Assembly (NCBI GenBank): GCA_942486035.1
Contig: CALNXK010000297.1
Coordinates: forward strand, 187,501-251,500
Length of the DNA stretch: 64,000 nucleotides
Direction: 5' to 3'
Origin: Porites lobata
Taxonomy: Eukaryota; Cnidaria; Anthozoa; Scleractinia; Poritidae
Every line of letters starts with the position of its first letter. Positions within the stretch are counted from its first letter, which is position 1. Below the pieces are notes generated by a model. That model saw only the letters and a list, made by a program, of their open reading frames with translations. It searched no databases and had not been told where the DNA came from. A program made the position numbers and the translations under genes. This document shows positions 51,341 through 63,614 of the stretch, piece by piece.

Positions 51341-51612
51341 TGTCATTTGAGAATTCCAAAGGATTTTTGCTCAGAGAGCTACAAATGAGTTTCAGGTTTA
51401 ATTTTCAACTTGCAAGGTGAAAAACACACTTGAAGAAGTTCTCTTTTAACTAGAACGTAATTCCTGTATTTAATCCCGTTGTCGCGGAAAAAATAATTGG
51501 GAAAACTTGTTAGATGTAATGTTACATACATTTTAAAAGCGTTATTTTAATATAGGGACGTCAGCCCAAATTAAACGTCAGGCTGAAAAAATGTTTTTCT
51601 CCACCTAGATTC

Positions 51613-51933
51613 AGGCCTCGTCCACACGTATCCGGATCTTTTTTAATCTCAATTTTCTAGAAAAAATACACTTCCTCAAGTAGCATGTTCGACTCGCTTT
51701 CGCCCTTTCCTCTCGACAACGCTAGAGCACGCGTAATGCAATGCTATATGATGTATGACATAATCCTATGCGAAAAGCTCCGTTTTCGTCCCGCTTCCAC
51801 GCGTCCACTCTAGACCGTTTTAAAAACCTGCGTTTTTTTTGCTCGAAAACGCCGTTTACGTGTGGACGGAAGGCTAAAACGGAGAAAAGAAATCTCAGTT
51901 TTCAAAATATCCGGATAGGTGTGAACAGGACCT
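51613..51933. mobile_element. MITE with GTCCACACGTATCCGGAT ends (H block 3)
   Basis: Same element, but more diverged, with an altered middle near 51790-51840. Confidence 0.55.
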
Positions 51934-54900
51934 TAAAAAGTATTTATGATGCCAACTAATACTGTGCCTCAGCTGTGTGCCTCTTCGGTGCTTATGTTTG
52001 CTCCTCTTAAAATAATTCAGAGGACAAATGAATAAAATATCCTTGAATCAAACTAATGTGACCGTAAAGCTTTGATATCAGCAATTTATGATATTCCTTA
52101 ACCGAAAACGACAATTAACAATCGCGCCGAGAGAAATTAGCCTCTTGAGTGCTAAGTGCCCAGTCACATCACGACATTCGCACAGCTGACGCATAAAACT
52201 AATTTATTGTTTTATAAAATTATCAATGCAGCAGTTGACTTCAAATTTTATTATTAATTATAACGCGCGCTCAAAGCAGTACGCGTCAATGTCTGAGTGA
52301 CTATATTTTGTTTTTTACATTGACAGTTATGTTGAAGGTTTAGAATCCATATCGAGATGGAAAACTATTAGTTCACCGAAAAAATTTTTTTTGAACGTAA
52401 TAATTTGTCCTCGACATACAATCTTTTTTTGTATATCAGTAAGAGTGTTGTTTTACCGGCCCACACCGAATACCGTAGTCTTATTTTTCTGCCGATTTAA
52501 ACGCTTAAAATATTGTATTTATTTCTTAAACTATAGCTTATCAGTTTATGACATTTCCGTTTTACAATGTTTTGGGGTTTCAATTACAAGGTGTTAGGTG
52601 TCTAGACCTAGTTTTGTCGTTAAGAGATAGGAATAATTTTATACAGTTAAAAAATAACATTGTATTGTATTTACAGATTTATAGCACACAAAATTTTGAT
52701 CCTGGGGTTCATTCTTAAAATATCCTTAAAATTTCAGCTTCGATATTCTTATAAAATATATTCTTACAGAGAAAAAGAGTGTGGCTCGCAGACAGATGAC
52801 TACAAAAACACGTACCTATCTTTTTTTCGGTTAACAAATTCAGTGTCTTTCTTTAGATTTCGTTAAAATTTGTGAACGCTTCATCTTGTGCTATTGACTT
52901 GTGGAAGCACTTGGAGGATACTAAAGCTCACAAAAACTCAAGGTATTTGTTGACGTTATCAGCGAATATCATGGAATATGAAGCACGCTAGCGCTATTGA
53001 ATTTAATTTGTATGTCTTAAACTGAGTCCTCTGTTAACTCAAGGACTTCCGCTTCCTAACTCGTGATTTCATGACGGGAGGTAAAATTGCGAATTCCGAT
53101 TTTGGATTGAGGTTTTACCCCTTTTCACCGGATTAAGATTCACCGTCTATCTTTTTGGTGACATCAGAACACTGACAGTACAAAAAAATTGAGCATGTTA
53201 TGGTAGTTTAATCTTGTTTTTGAACCCTCTGTTAACTTGAACTTAACACATAATTGGTGCTTTCTACAGTTCAGTCGGTGATTTGTCGGGAAAAAATCCA
53301 ATTCAGGCTACAAGGTCAGGGAAAACGTGGGAAGTCTCTTTTGAGTTAGACAAAATCTTAATTTTCAGGAATAGTGATGACTGAAGCATTTCCGGTCACT
53401 GGGTTCTGAAGGATGTCTTAATTAATTCTTTATGAAAAAGGTAAACCGTTCTTTTGAAGGGCTGGTAGAAACGTTTTAATTAATAAGGACGGAATGATAT
53501 TTTGCATTTAATTGGTTTGGGTAATTTCATAGTTTTAATCGGGAAAATGTCGGGGCATTTTTAAAACCGTTGTCTAAAAACCAAAACTCACGATATGTTC
53601 TTATTTCCCTTCAGTTAACTGGATTCAATTTCCTATTATGTAAACTGGAAAAATTATATGTTCACGGCCCAATAAATCTTTTGAACGGTTTCTTGCGCAT
53701 ATTCCTTAGAATTTTCTCGTATTTTCTCGCTAAGAATATTTTTACGGCTACGGACATATGAGATTACCTTTTGCAAAACTAAAATAGGAGTGTTTCGCAG
53801 GCGTCAACGAATTTGAAAGCTAATCTTAAAAAGCTTTCTATGGATGGCAGTTCTAACTTAAACAGAACAAACTAAAGATTAATTGTTAAACGTAACGGGA
53901 ATGTATTTCATTTTTATGCGCACTCAAGTGAATTAAATTTTGGAGGAGGTAAAGGGGCAATGCCACGAGGATATTACTCAGGTTTTAGGTCAATTATGTG
54001 CTGATATCATTACTTAATGTCTTTGCCGATACACAAAATTCTCCTGTACAGTTATGAAGTGGATATTAAACAAATTTCGCCACAAACCATAGTATTTTTT
54101 GGTGATTTTTGCAGGCACAGCATGATTGACACATGAAAAAGTTGGCTGGACTTTTTTAAAGTGTACATCCATTTCCATGCAACAGACGACAGGAAACTGT
54201 TTTAATGCTTAAAGAAAAAACTAGACTATTATTTTTGGAATTCAATGATGGGAACGATATTTTAACTTTTAAAAAGATACAAAATAGCGTGACCTAGCCC
54301 TTTTAAGGTGTTTATGTAGTTAGACGCTACCGTTTGGTGTGGCCGTCACTATGAAGCGGAAAAAAATGATGTTTGCCTTAAAATATGAGATTCCGGATTT
54401 ACAAGACCGACAAAAAAGCGGTGGGAGATTTATAGAAATTTTGGTAAATTTGGATGTGGTTTTGCCGTTTTTTACGTTTCCGTCTCTGATTTTAGCTCTT
54501 TTCTGTTCTGTATTGAGATTTTGAACCACTTTCTCTCCCCTTCTAAGGTCCCCTTTGAATTGAATGAGAAACCAAAGCTTTTTGTATGATTTTAAAGAAG
54601 CTAGTAGTTATTTGTTTAACTAGAACCGGACATTGCCCAAAGGTAAAAAAAAAAAATCATAAAGACAGTTTATCATACATTTGTATATTTTGGTATCCAA
54701 ACAGCAAGAAACAAACTTGGGAAACATATCAACTGCCCGTGCACGTAGTCTGGAATCAAAGTTTTTGCTGTCAGTCCGAGAAGAATACTCGGAGCAAACA
54801 CTCGTGTAAAGAGGCCAGGATACGTGCTCATCGCCTCGTTTATGGGGTGTGGGGGAGAAAATCAGAGGAAAGGTATTTTTAGCTTTGCAGGTATCCCTTT

Positions 54901-55277
54901 GGGCTATGCATGAAGAAATAAAAAACAAAAGAGAGAAAAAGAACGAACGAAATCATTTGAAGCAAACATAAAACACAATAATTATATAATAATAATGATT
55001 ATAGAATGGTATCCTTTAGAGGCCAAAGAAAACCTGGACCACGCCCAGGAACAGGTCTCCTGTAAGTGCTTACACCAATATTCTCGAATAGTCGCCCTTT
55101 AGCCTTGAAACCGATGTGATAGTGATCAACCGGGATAATTAAGGGATAATATTTGTTCTTCTGGTAGAACAGTTCAGCTTTTTACGTGACCTCTCATAAC
55201 GGAAAAATTCAATAGGATCTCAATTCCTTAGACATTACACAACAGTTAAAAACAACCCAAGCTCTAGCAAAGAAAGA

Positions 55278-55285
55278 TATATAAA
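55278..55285 (+). promoter_or_regulatory. TATA box of gene D
   Basis: TATATAAA, one base different from B and C, 92 bases before the ATG at 55370. Confidence 0.45.
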
Positions 55286-57391
55286 CGGGCTGGGTTTTAA
55301 CAACTGAAAAATAAGTTGAATCAGTTAACTGGTCTATCTTAAAGTCCTAAGGAGGAGAAGTCTTTAGAAATGGAGTTGTTTCGTTGCGTTTTTATAGTAA
55401 GTGTGTAGCAGATATATATTTTTTTGCTTCGGTTGACATTTTTTTTAGTTAGGTAAACTTTGAAATTGCTTAAACTAAACGGTTTCGGTTGTATCCAATT
55501 TCTCGGTTGATTTTACCCTTTTTTTTAGCTGCTTTATTATTGCTTACTGAGGATAATTGCTTTTAGAGGATAACTTTTGCTGTTATTCATGTTGGGTAAT
55601 TCTGAACAGATATTTTAAAAAACTCTCAACAGATAAAATATACATTTTAATGTCCTTTCTGTATTCGCAGTTTCTTGGGGTGTTCTTGTCTGCTTTGAAG
55701 GTCCAATCCACCAGAAACGTTAGTATATCACACACCGAAGGTCTCTGCAAAAAGGAAGACGGGCGCTATTGGGCGATAGACACTGCGACCAAGACCTCGA
55801 TTAATAATATCACACAATGTGATGCTAGAGCCGATGGTGAAAGTCAAAGTGAGTCAAAAGTAAAAACTATTTAGAAGTTGCTATAATTAATAAAGTTACA
55901 CTGTAAGTATTCATAAGTTGATTTTGATATTATTAGATTTAAAAATACTTTTTTAGGATAAAATTAAAACAAGGTAAAATAAAATAGTTTAAAAGAAATG
56001 GCGAGAAGAAAGCTGCAAGGTTTAAATGTATCTCTTATGACTGATGATTACGTTAATTTAAATTGATTTACGTGTTGAAGAATGGTGGATGGGTCAAGAT
56101 ATGCCTGTTTGGTCTTTAGATCTTAATGAGCGACTCATGTACTTGATTTTTGAAATTATTAGTGATATTAAAGTTGTTTTAGATGTTTTGGTAAGGCATT
56201 TTACGCTTTAGCTGTGTAGCATATGTTCTGATTGGTACATAGGATTAGAGTTTGATGTAGCATAGAGGAAACTTAAAGGCCGATTGCTTTTGATAAACCT
56301 AGGGATAGCATAATCATTTTTTGTAGATAAAAAATGTATCAGCCATAATACAGTCGTGCTGGTAGCCGGATATGTTAAGTAAATTATAACGTAGCCTTGT
56401 GGCAGACGTTTCTTAATGAGCGACTCATCCGCATGTACTTGATTTTTGAAATTATTAGTGATATTAAAGTTGTTTTAGATGTTTTGGTAAGGCATTTTAC
56501 GCTTTGGCTGTGTATTATAAGTTTTGAATTGGTACATAAGATTAGAGATTGATATAGCATAGAGGAAATTTAAAGGCCGATTGCTTTTGATAAACCAAGG
56601 GATAGAATAATCATTTTTGTAGATAAAAAATGTATCAGCCATAATACAGTCGTGCTGGTAGCCGGATATGTTAAATAAATTATAACGTAGGCTTGTGGCA
56701 GATCAGACGCAAAGGAAATATAAAACGTCTGTACTCAAGCCAAAATGGGCGTGGAGTTGGCAGGGAAAGACAACGGCAAATGAAATTGCGAGGGCGCTTT
56801 CCGGTTGCCGGTCTGCCATTGGTCAATTCAGGTTTAAGATTTGCTCGCAAATTCATCGCTCTCTCCAAGTTGTCACGATCTCAGTCATGCGCAGAAAAAA
56901 AAAGAGAGAAGGAACTTGTTTGATTAAGTGTCCGTGTACACGTTCCAGGATAGTTCTGAAAACTGAAAGTTCTTTTTCTCCGTTTAAGGCATTCCGTCAC
57001 CAAAAATGCAGGTTTTCGAAAAACGGTCCACAGAGTGGAGTTTTTTCTTCAAACGCCAGCTTATTAGAGACCTTAGTGAGTTTACGCAATAGGACGGCAG
57101 GAAGAAGAGGCGGCAAAATGCTCGTGTGTGATAAACGTGGAAGGGCTATTACTTACGTGTTTTGTCATGATCTTCAGTTTAAAGGAACGTGAAGTTTGGC
57201 GAAAAGTTATTTAAAAACAAAATTATTGTTACGCTTGTCTCACAAGGTTTGCGGTCTTCTTACCTCTCCCGTCCTGCTGTGTAAGTTCACTCTTAAGATA
57301 CGAGGACGGCGACGGCAGGTAAAACGTCGCTTTAAAAGTGAATTCGCGGTTTTTCAATCTTCATCGAGGTTATTTCGTCGTTGCTTGTTTA

Positions 57392-57557
57392 AGGTGCATG
57401 ACGTTACACGAGACGCAACGACGATTTTTAGCGCAACACAAGGTTCAAATGCTGGAACAACGCTGCAGCCTTTCGAAACGACGTCGCAACAATGTTTTAT
57501 CGCTGTACGTGTTGCGCTAAAAATCGTCGTTGCAAATCGTCCCATGTAACATCACCT
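57392..57557. mobile_element. Nested MITE with TTA target duplication (D)
   Basis: Same element with a 5-base deletion in the left arm near 57413. Confidence 0.7.
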
Positions 57558-57725
57558 TTACGTCCTCTACAAAACATGAAATCAGGCTTTTTTCACGTTG
57601 CAGTCGTGGAAAAACTGTAAAGAACTGGACAAAAAGGTGTGATACACGTGCAAAGTTGTTGTTTTGCTTTTTAAACTTATTGCTCTTATGACGTTCTCGT
57701 TGTCGTCATTGTCGTCTGATCTTAA

Positions 57726-59277
57726 GGTATCATCCAAGGCAAAAAATTATAATTTTTCGAAATTTGCAATTTTTAAATGATTAAATAGAGCTAATCAAGA
57801 ACTTTCTTTTAAAAAAATTCCAGGTAAAAATGTTTTTTTCTGTGCAGACTTATGGAGCGCAAAAGTTTTTTCTATGCTAATTATTTTAATTGATCGTTGA
57901 CAAGTCCTGTCATACTTGATACGCATGTCGCTGTTGAACCAAGCTAATCACGCAATTTGACAGAAATCGTGGTCTACAAGAATAGTACTCACTGTTTTTC
58001 CCTGGATTTTGGAAGTGAATGCCTCCAAAGAAGAAAAAAAGCTTGTCCGTTTTCGTACACGACTCCAGGACGAAAGAAAAATCGACAAAACCGACGACAA
58101 ACGACAAAATCGACAAAATCGTTTCGGCAAAGAGTGGTCTTTGAAATTAGCAGAGAGCGATAAGGGCTACTACTACAATCAAGAAAAATGGCTAAAAGAT
58201 GACAAAGCTCCTGAAAAACCATTGAAACCGCCGCGGAATCGAGTTTAACGATTTTCTTAGCGAGCGGGGCTAGCTTTTTTGGCCGCGAAGTGGTCGGGCG
58301 AGCGATGAAGTCACGAGAGGTCCCGCGTCATATAAAAATCGAACGAAGGACTGTTTTTTGAAGTCTATTGTAGCGGGAGGGAAGCTTCAAGAAAAACTCC
58401 AGGAAGCGGTTTGTTGTCAGTTTTTCCAGGGAAGTGTCCAACTTTTAGAAAATGTATCGAGTACAAGTGGGCTTGGCTCAACTTGGCTTGCCCGGTGCGA
58501 AAATGAAGTCTGCCCGTCGCAAATATAAAGTAATGATGCTTTCTAGAGAACAGAAAGGATCGAACAGAACAGAGCCTTTGAAATGAATTGCTCATCTGTT
58601 GTCGGGTTTCGTTTTTAACCTTTTCCTGCTGCGTCACAATTGTTTTCCCTTCTCTGGTACGCATCAACATTGACAGCTTTGGTGTTAAAATCTGTTACAA
58701 TCTCGTCACGGGTAATACACCGCCAAAACTCTTTTTCCACTGTTTTCTCGAAATGAAAATTAGGGCAAGTTGAGGGTACGTTTTAAACTCCAAGTCGGCA
58801 ACCCGTGAACCAATTTGGCTGAAATTTGGCCAACTTACTGTCGGATAGTTTTTCTAAAAAATTGTGTCTGCAAATTTTGATTTCTTTTTTCGTTTTCGAG
58901 TTAGAGTAGTTTTTTCACAGGTAGTGCTAATGATTTGCTATCCCTAACTTCACCTGCTTATAACAAAAGAACAAACGCACTTGACAAAAATCTGAGACAC
59001 GGTTTTTTAGTCAAACGTGTTAAGAAGCGAATGCGATGTTAATTGGGTTCTTCCGTTCATTTTTGGCTGGCCTGGAGTTAAATTTACAATGACACCCACT
59101 TTCACAAAAAACTTCTCATTTCTAAATCGCGTTAATATTTTGATTTTTTAAAAGGAATAAGCAATAATCTGGAACTAATAAGCTTTCAGAAAATGTACGG
59201 TTTATGGGGGTATTTATCAAAAGCAAAAGCGCTAACGCTGATCAACGCGAGGAGGGTGTTTGAGGGTGGATGATACC
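57726..59277. mobile_element. 1.55-kb element with TTAA target duplication, piggyBac-like, non-autonomous
   Basis: The ends GGTATCATCC and GGATGATACC are exact inverted repeats, and TTAA lies on both sides (57722-57725 and 59278-59281). The empty site gatcttaaggtcccc is seen in B (about 21359-21373) and C. TTAA duplications are typical of piggyBac (also Kolobok). Inside I see no transposase; a 79-codon frame at 58009-58248 rich in charged residues is unrecognised. It sits in intron 2 of gene D. Confidence 0.7.
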
Positions 59278-60239
59278 TTAAGGTCCCCATTGTTTTTATG
59301 ACATGGTGCTATCGTACACCATACAGCGAGAAAGAACGAGTGCATTCCCTATGGTCATGTAGTGTATCCACTGTAAAGGAGAGTATCGTGTTTCCATTGT
59401 TTCATATTTTCGCTCGTTTGGACGGGCAAAGAAGGACTAGAATACTCTATCTGTTGATGCGTTTTAAAAAAAGGGGGGAATCTCTGGTTAGGTGTGGAGG
59501 AGGCTAATTATAAATTATGCATTAATTGTATGGTTTATTTCACGTATTTTAGCAACAGATTACTAACATATCCAAAACATATATGTGTTTAATTTTTTTA
59601 TTGCTAACGGTGTGCGATCAAGACCGCTGAAGTTTGCTTTCTTTAGTTACTGCGTACATTTTTGTGATTAATTACCAACCGTAAAGCTTTATCACCGTCA
59701 CACTAATTTAAACATTTCTTTTGCAGAAAATGCCTATTCAACATTTCAGCTTTTAGAAAGAAGCAGAAACAAGGGATCCAGAAATATATGTATTCAGTTT
59801 ACCCATCCGAATAATGGTGCAAAGTATGCGCTCAAGGTGGTGAATCAAAGTAGAGTAGTGTTTGAGGTGTGTTGACATCACAATCATATGCAGCGTAATA
59901 ACATTCAGTTAAACCTTCATCCAGGGGATACTAAAAAAATATTATGTATACGGGGAGGCTCCGCTCCCTAGCCCAACCCCTTTTACATACCATTTTGGAG
60001 GGAAAAGATGCCCCTTTCGTATCATGGTAACCATTTCACATACCTAGTTTAGAACTTTGCTTCCCTTTTAACTGCTGTAAATGCACCGTCTTTAAAATTT
60101 ATGAAACAATCACAAAACCAGAACGTTTTCTCGACTTTTTTCAGCCGTTTGGGCCTTTTTACCGCCCGTAACTACAGATTTACCGAGCCTTTCATTTATC
60201 TAAAGCCTGAAAAAGCTATTTATTAGAACCATTTATAAT

Positions 60240-60278
60240 CAAGAGAGAATGAGCTAAGCTTAGATCATTCTCTGTTGT
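60240..60278. repeat. 39-bp hairpin insertion flanked by TATAAT, copy D only
   Basis: AGAGAATGA and TCATTCTCT pair around the palindrome CTAAGCTTAG. TATAAT occurs on both sides (60234-60239 and 60279-60284), while A-C have it once. It is a tiny insertion, or a remnant of a larger foldback element. Confidence 0.6.
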
Positions 60279-60360
60279 TATAATATATTACAGATATTGG
60301 GTGTATTTCACAAGAACAGAGTCTGAGTGTGCTCTTTCCCTTAGACCAGGCAAACATGTC

Positions 60361-60410
60361 AGAGGTGGCGGGTTCGAAACCCGAACAGACTGCTAACCAG
60401 GGTCTAAACA
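60361..60410 (+). repeat. SINE remnant, B box only (copy D)
   Basis: Only the B-box half survives (GGTTCGAAACC at 60371-60381). Relative to B and C, about 390 bp between the sequence ending aaacatgtc and the B box is missing. The bases AGAG are present on both sides of the deletion in copy B, so a microhomology-mediated deletion removed the A box. Confidence 0.55.
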
Positions 60411-60570
60411 AACGGCTAGATTGCAGAATGGCCGGCCCACTAGATATCTGACTAAAGAAAACGGCTCCCGCAGCCCCCCAGTCGTCCGATTTGCAAAAGA
60501 AATTCTTACATCGACTGTGAGCGTGCGCGAGTGCGGGAGTACTAGTATACCTTGTTCTATGAGCACACTA

Positions 60571-60885
60571 CCGTAAAATTCCGAAAATAAGCCCCTCCAT
60601 GTATAAGTTCCTCCAAATATAAGCCCCCCAAACCGGTGACGCAAAAACCTCCCGTTAAATCGCCCCTCCAAATATAAGGCCCCCGGGGGCTTGCACTTGG
60701 AAAATTGTAAACAAATACAAAGTAAAACAAAGCAAAAACGGTAAATTTACTTCGAACCATAAGGCTAGCCCAATCGATTTGTGAACGCAAATTTCCCTCT
60801 GTAGATAAGCCCCTCCAAAAATAAGCCCCTCAAAAAGGGCCTTTGAAATATATAAGCCCCGGGGCTTATTTTCGGAATTTTACGG
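60571..60885. mobile_element. MITE with TA target duplication (copy D)
   Basis: Same element at the same site as 1640-1955, with TA on both sides and matching CCGTAAAATTC ends. Sharing the insertion groups D's 3' half with A's. Confidence 0.75.
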
Positions 60886-61062
60886 TAGTTACTTGAAATC
60901 GACTGCGAGAGTACGGAACTGCGGGAGCACTAATTAGCGACTGCGCACAGGAGTTCTGAACTGCGGGAGCACTGTCTGATATAGGGTACCTCGTTCTATA
61001 AGCACACTAGTTACTTGAAATCGACTGCGGGAGAACGGGACTACAGTAGCACTCAGTTGTAT

Positions 61063-61330
61063 ACAGCTATTTCGAAAAAGGTTGTCGGAAAAAGTGCACG
61101 CGACAATCCCGAAAGAGATTGTGGGTGGTTTTGAGTTCACTGCTCTTCAAAGAAGTTTCAAAGAATGGCACGAGAGGCCATGGACGTATGTTTGTGAGTG
61201 CTAAAGGAAAGCAACAAAAGTAGGTTTGACAGCTCAGTAGGTCAGGAACAGTGTATTGACCATATCCCATATTACCTTTCGGGATTGTCGCGTGCACATT
61301 TTTTCCGACAACCTTTCTCGAAATAGCTGT
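61063..61330. mobile_element. Long-TIR foldback MITE (copy D)
   Basis: Same 268-bp element and same insertion site as 2132-2399, with the same flanks. Confidence 0.65.
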
Positions 61331-61710
61331 ATCCACTTAATATTTTCTTTTTAGCGACTGTGGGATTGCTGGACTACCGCAGGAGCATTTGTTTTACTCA
61401 CTTAGACTTAAGTATTCGTCATAACACAACTGCGGGACTGCGGGAGGAGTTTTAGAAGTAAGACATTTAGTAGGCCGGGTATTCTGCAATCGCTAAATAA
61501 ACGCTGGTGAGATCATGCTGACTATAATTTAAAACTGGGACGGTGACGATAGTTCTTATAGTTCTTAAAATCAACAATAAAAGGTCTAGCTAAGTCAATG
61601 TAAAAAGTGAGTGCCGCCCTCAAGTAACAGAAAATTGTTGGCAATATTTGGTTATCTGAACAGACATTTTACAAAAAAACAGTCGTTGGGTGCCCCTGAG
61701 GAAAAGGTTA

Positions 61711-62094
61711 CAGCTAGTCAAGCCAAATCAAGCGTACCCCTCGAGATTCGAAAGGTGAATCCGTTGGTAGTCGTAGATTTCACATTCATCTCTACATTCT
61801 TGCATGCGTAATGAGCCTTGAATTCACACGCGACACTGACGCGAGGCAGTTAGGAAATTTCTACCAGCTCAGTTTCCCTGATATTGATGTAAATGTCTTC
61901 TAAGAAATTTCGTCCATTGAAAGATTTTCAATCTGACCAAATACAGAGAAGTTCCCGTAAAATATTTCACTGCTCATTACGCATGCAGGAATGGCGATTT
62001 GAATTTGACACTAGTTACGGGAACGACTAACGGATTCAAACTGAATCGATTCATTAATAGAATTTTGGGGGGTACGCTTGACCTGCCTTGACTG
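61711..62094. mobile_element. CAGTCAAG MITE (copy D, gene-proximal)
   Basis: Same site; it shares with copy A the CAGCTAGTCAAG left end and the internal deletion. Confidence 0.6.
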
Positions 62095-63614
62095 TACGCA
62101 GGGCTCTCATTAAGTGCCGGTAGCCGGCTAAAAAGCCCACTACTTGGAGATTTGAGCCATCTACTTTTTGGGGAAATAGGGTAAAGTGAGAGAGTGAAAG
62201 CCTGAAATTTCCTACAGCACTCAGTTACCAAACCGCCTACTTTAACATCCTAGCTGTCTACTTGAAAAATTAATGAGAACCCTGTGTAAGTAAAGTTAGT
62301 AAAGACGTTAAAAAAACAAATTGATCTAAATGGCCAAGACGTATCGATGGTCTGGTATTTATACACTGTGGTCAAGTATATTCGTCGGATGCATTTTAGT
62401 TTTGTGGAATTTGCTATAACAGTTATGAGAATAAACGCCTCTCTCTCGTGGGCTCCGAAAATTATTAGATCATTCACGGTATTACTGTTTTACATAATAA
62501 TTTTGTTTACAGATGCATCAATGTAACGCAAGCAATGACCCGGCAGAGGACTTCTGGTTTAAAGTGGAAACTCACAGAGAAGGTGAAAACAAATATGTTG
62601 TATACAAACCGGTCAAGACCCAACCTTGTGCGTTGGTAAAGACTGTGTTTCCCAGAAACTAACTCTTTATAACATTACACAAAATGAGACACAAGACGCC
62701 AACAGAAGAAGACGTAACACAAAACCATTCAATCGTCTTTGCGCATTCAAGCTAGACTCCAGCCGAGACTATTTACTGAAAACCGCTGAGTGATAACAGT
62801 GTTGTTAACATGTTGATAATTTAATTGATTAAGTTTTCATCTGACTAAATATTGATAAAGTATATTGTGTGAATTTTATTACTTTTTGAATTTTCTATGA
62901 AATTGATATTTATGGTCGCTAAGCTCGCCCAAAGGTTTCCTTGAGCAAAGACTAATATTTAAGGACATGATAATCAACAGCTGTGTAATAATGCCAATAG
63001 TATTCAATTTTCTTTACATATTTTTAAAGAAATAAAAACTCATTGAACCCAACATTTCAGTTGCTGAGAAAACTTTATTGGGACGGAGAAAGTTGTCGGG
63101 GGTGGGGGGTGTTTGGGGGTTGGGGGGTTTAGGGGGATCGGAGTTAGAATGAAGCATTCTTAGTTCTCAAACCAAACTTTAAAGACTGGAAACCAGTCTG
63201 ATTGTAAAAGAGGGTCCTTAAGAGTCGAAGTCCTCTAAAAAGAGAGAAATTCCGCTCCCGTTTTCAAAATTGTCCACCACTTTCACCAAAGTCAGGACTC
63301 TCGTAGAAAGCATGTAAAACCCCAGGTAACTCGGTAAATCTGTTTAACCCTAGCGCGTGTGGCTATAGGACCACACTTGCGAAAGGCATGAGGTTCAGAG
63401 ATGTTTAAATTGATAATTTATAATATTTTATTCTATTTTCATTCACGTTACAACGTCATTCAATATTACAATCAGTCTTGTGTCCTAGCTTTTCAGTAGT
63501 AGTTACAAGCTTACAAGGGTTAAAATGCAGCGTGCACTTTCTTTCTACAAACATGAAAACTTGATGAATTTAGTATGCTAGTAGTTTTTGCTGGTCAGAT
63601 AAATTGCGTACTTC

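Larger units (their letters stand above)
60419..61491. repeat. Inverted-repeat element with two nested MITEs (copy D)
   Basis: Same host element, carrying the TA-flanked MITE (60571-60885) and the ACAGCTATTTCG element (61063-61330). It lacks the third insertion of copy A. Confidence 0.6.
55370..62793 (+). pseudogene. Gene D: secreted beta-trefoil-like protein, chimeric type, frameshifted in exon 4
   Basis: The exons are 55370-55396, 55671-55848, 59727-59866 and 62513-62793. Exons 1-2 are almost the same as in B and C, with a K-to-N change that makes an extra NVS sequon. Exons 3-4 are type I like gene A. Exon 3 is open and has three extra bases over B/C (segment RSRNKGS). In exon 4 one base is missing near 62616-62622 relative to gene A (AAGACCCAACC against AAGAACCCATCC), and the frame ends at TAA 62660-62662. 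The frame expected from gene A otherwise runs to TGA at 62791-62793, with a longer C-terminus than gene A. Intron 2 is lengthened by the TTAA element. Confidence 0.55.

Noticed and set aside
58009..58248. 79-codon charged frame within the TTAA element, as a transposase fragment
   Set aside because: No DDE or RNase-H-like motif and no similarity I recognise; probably chance.
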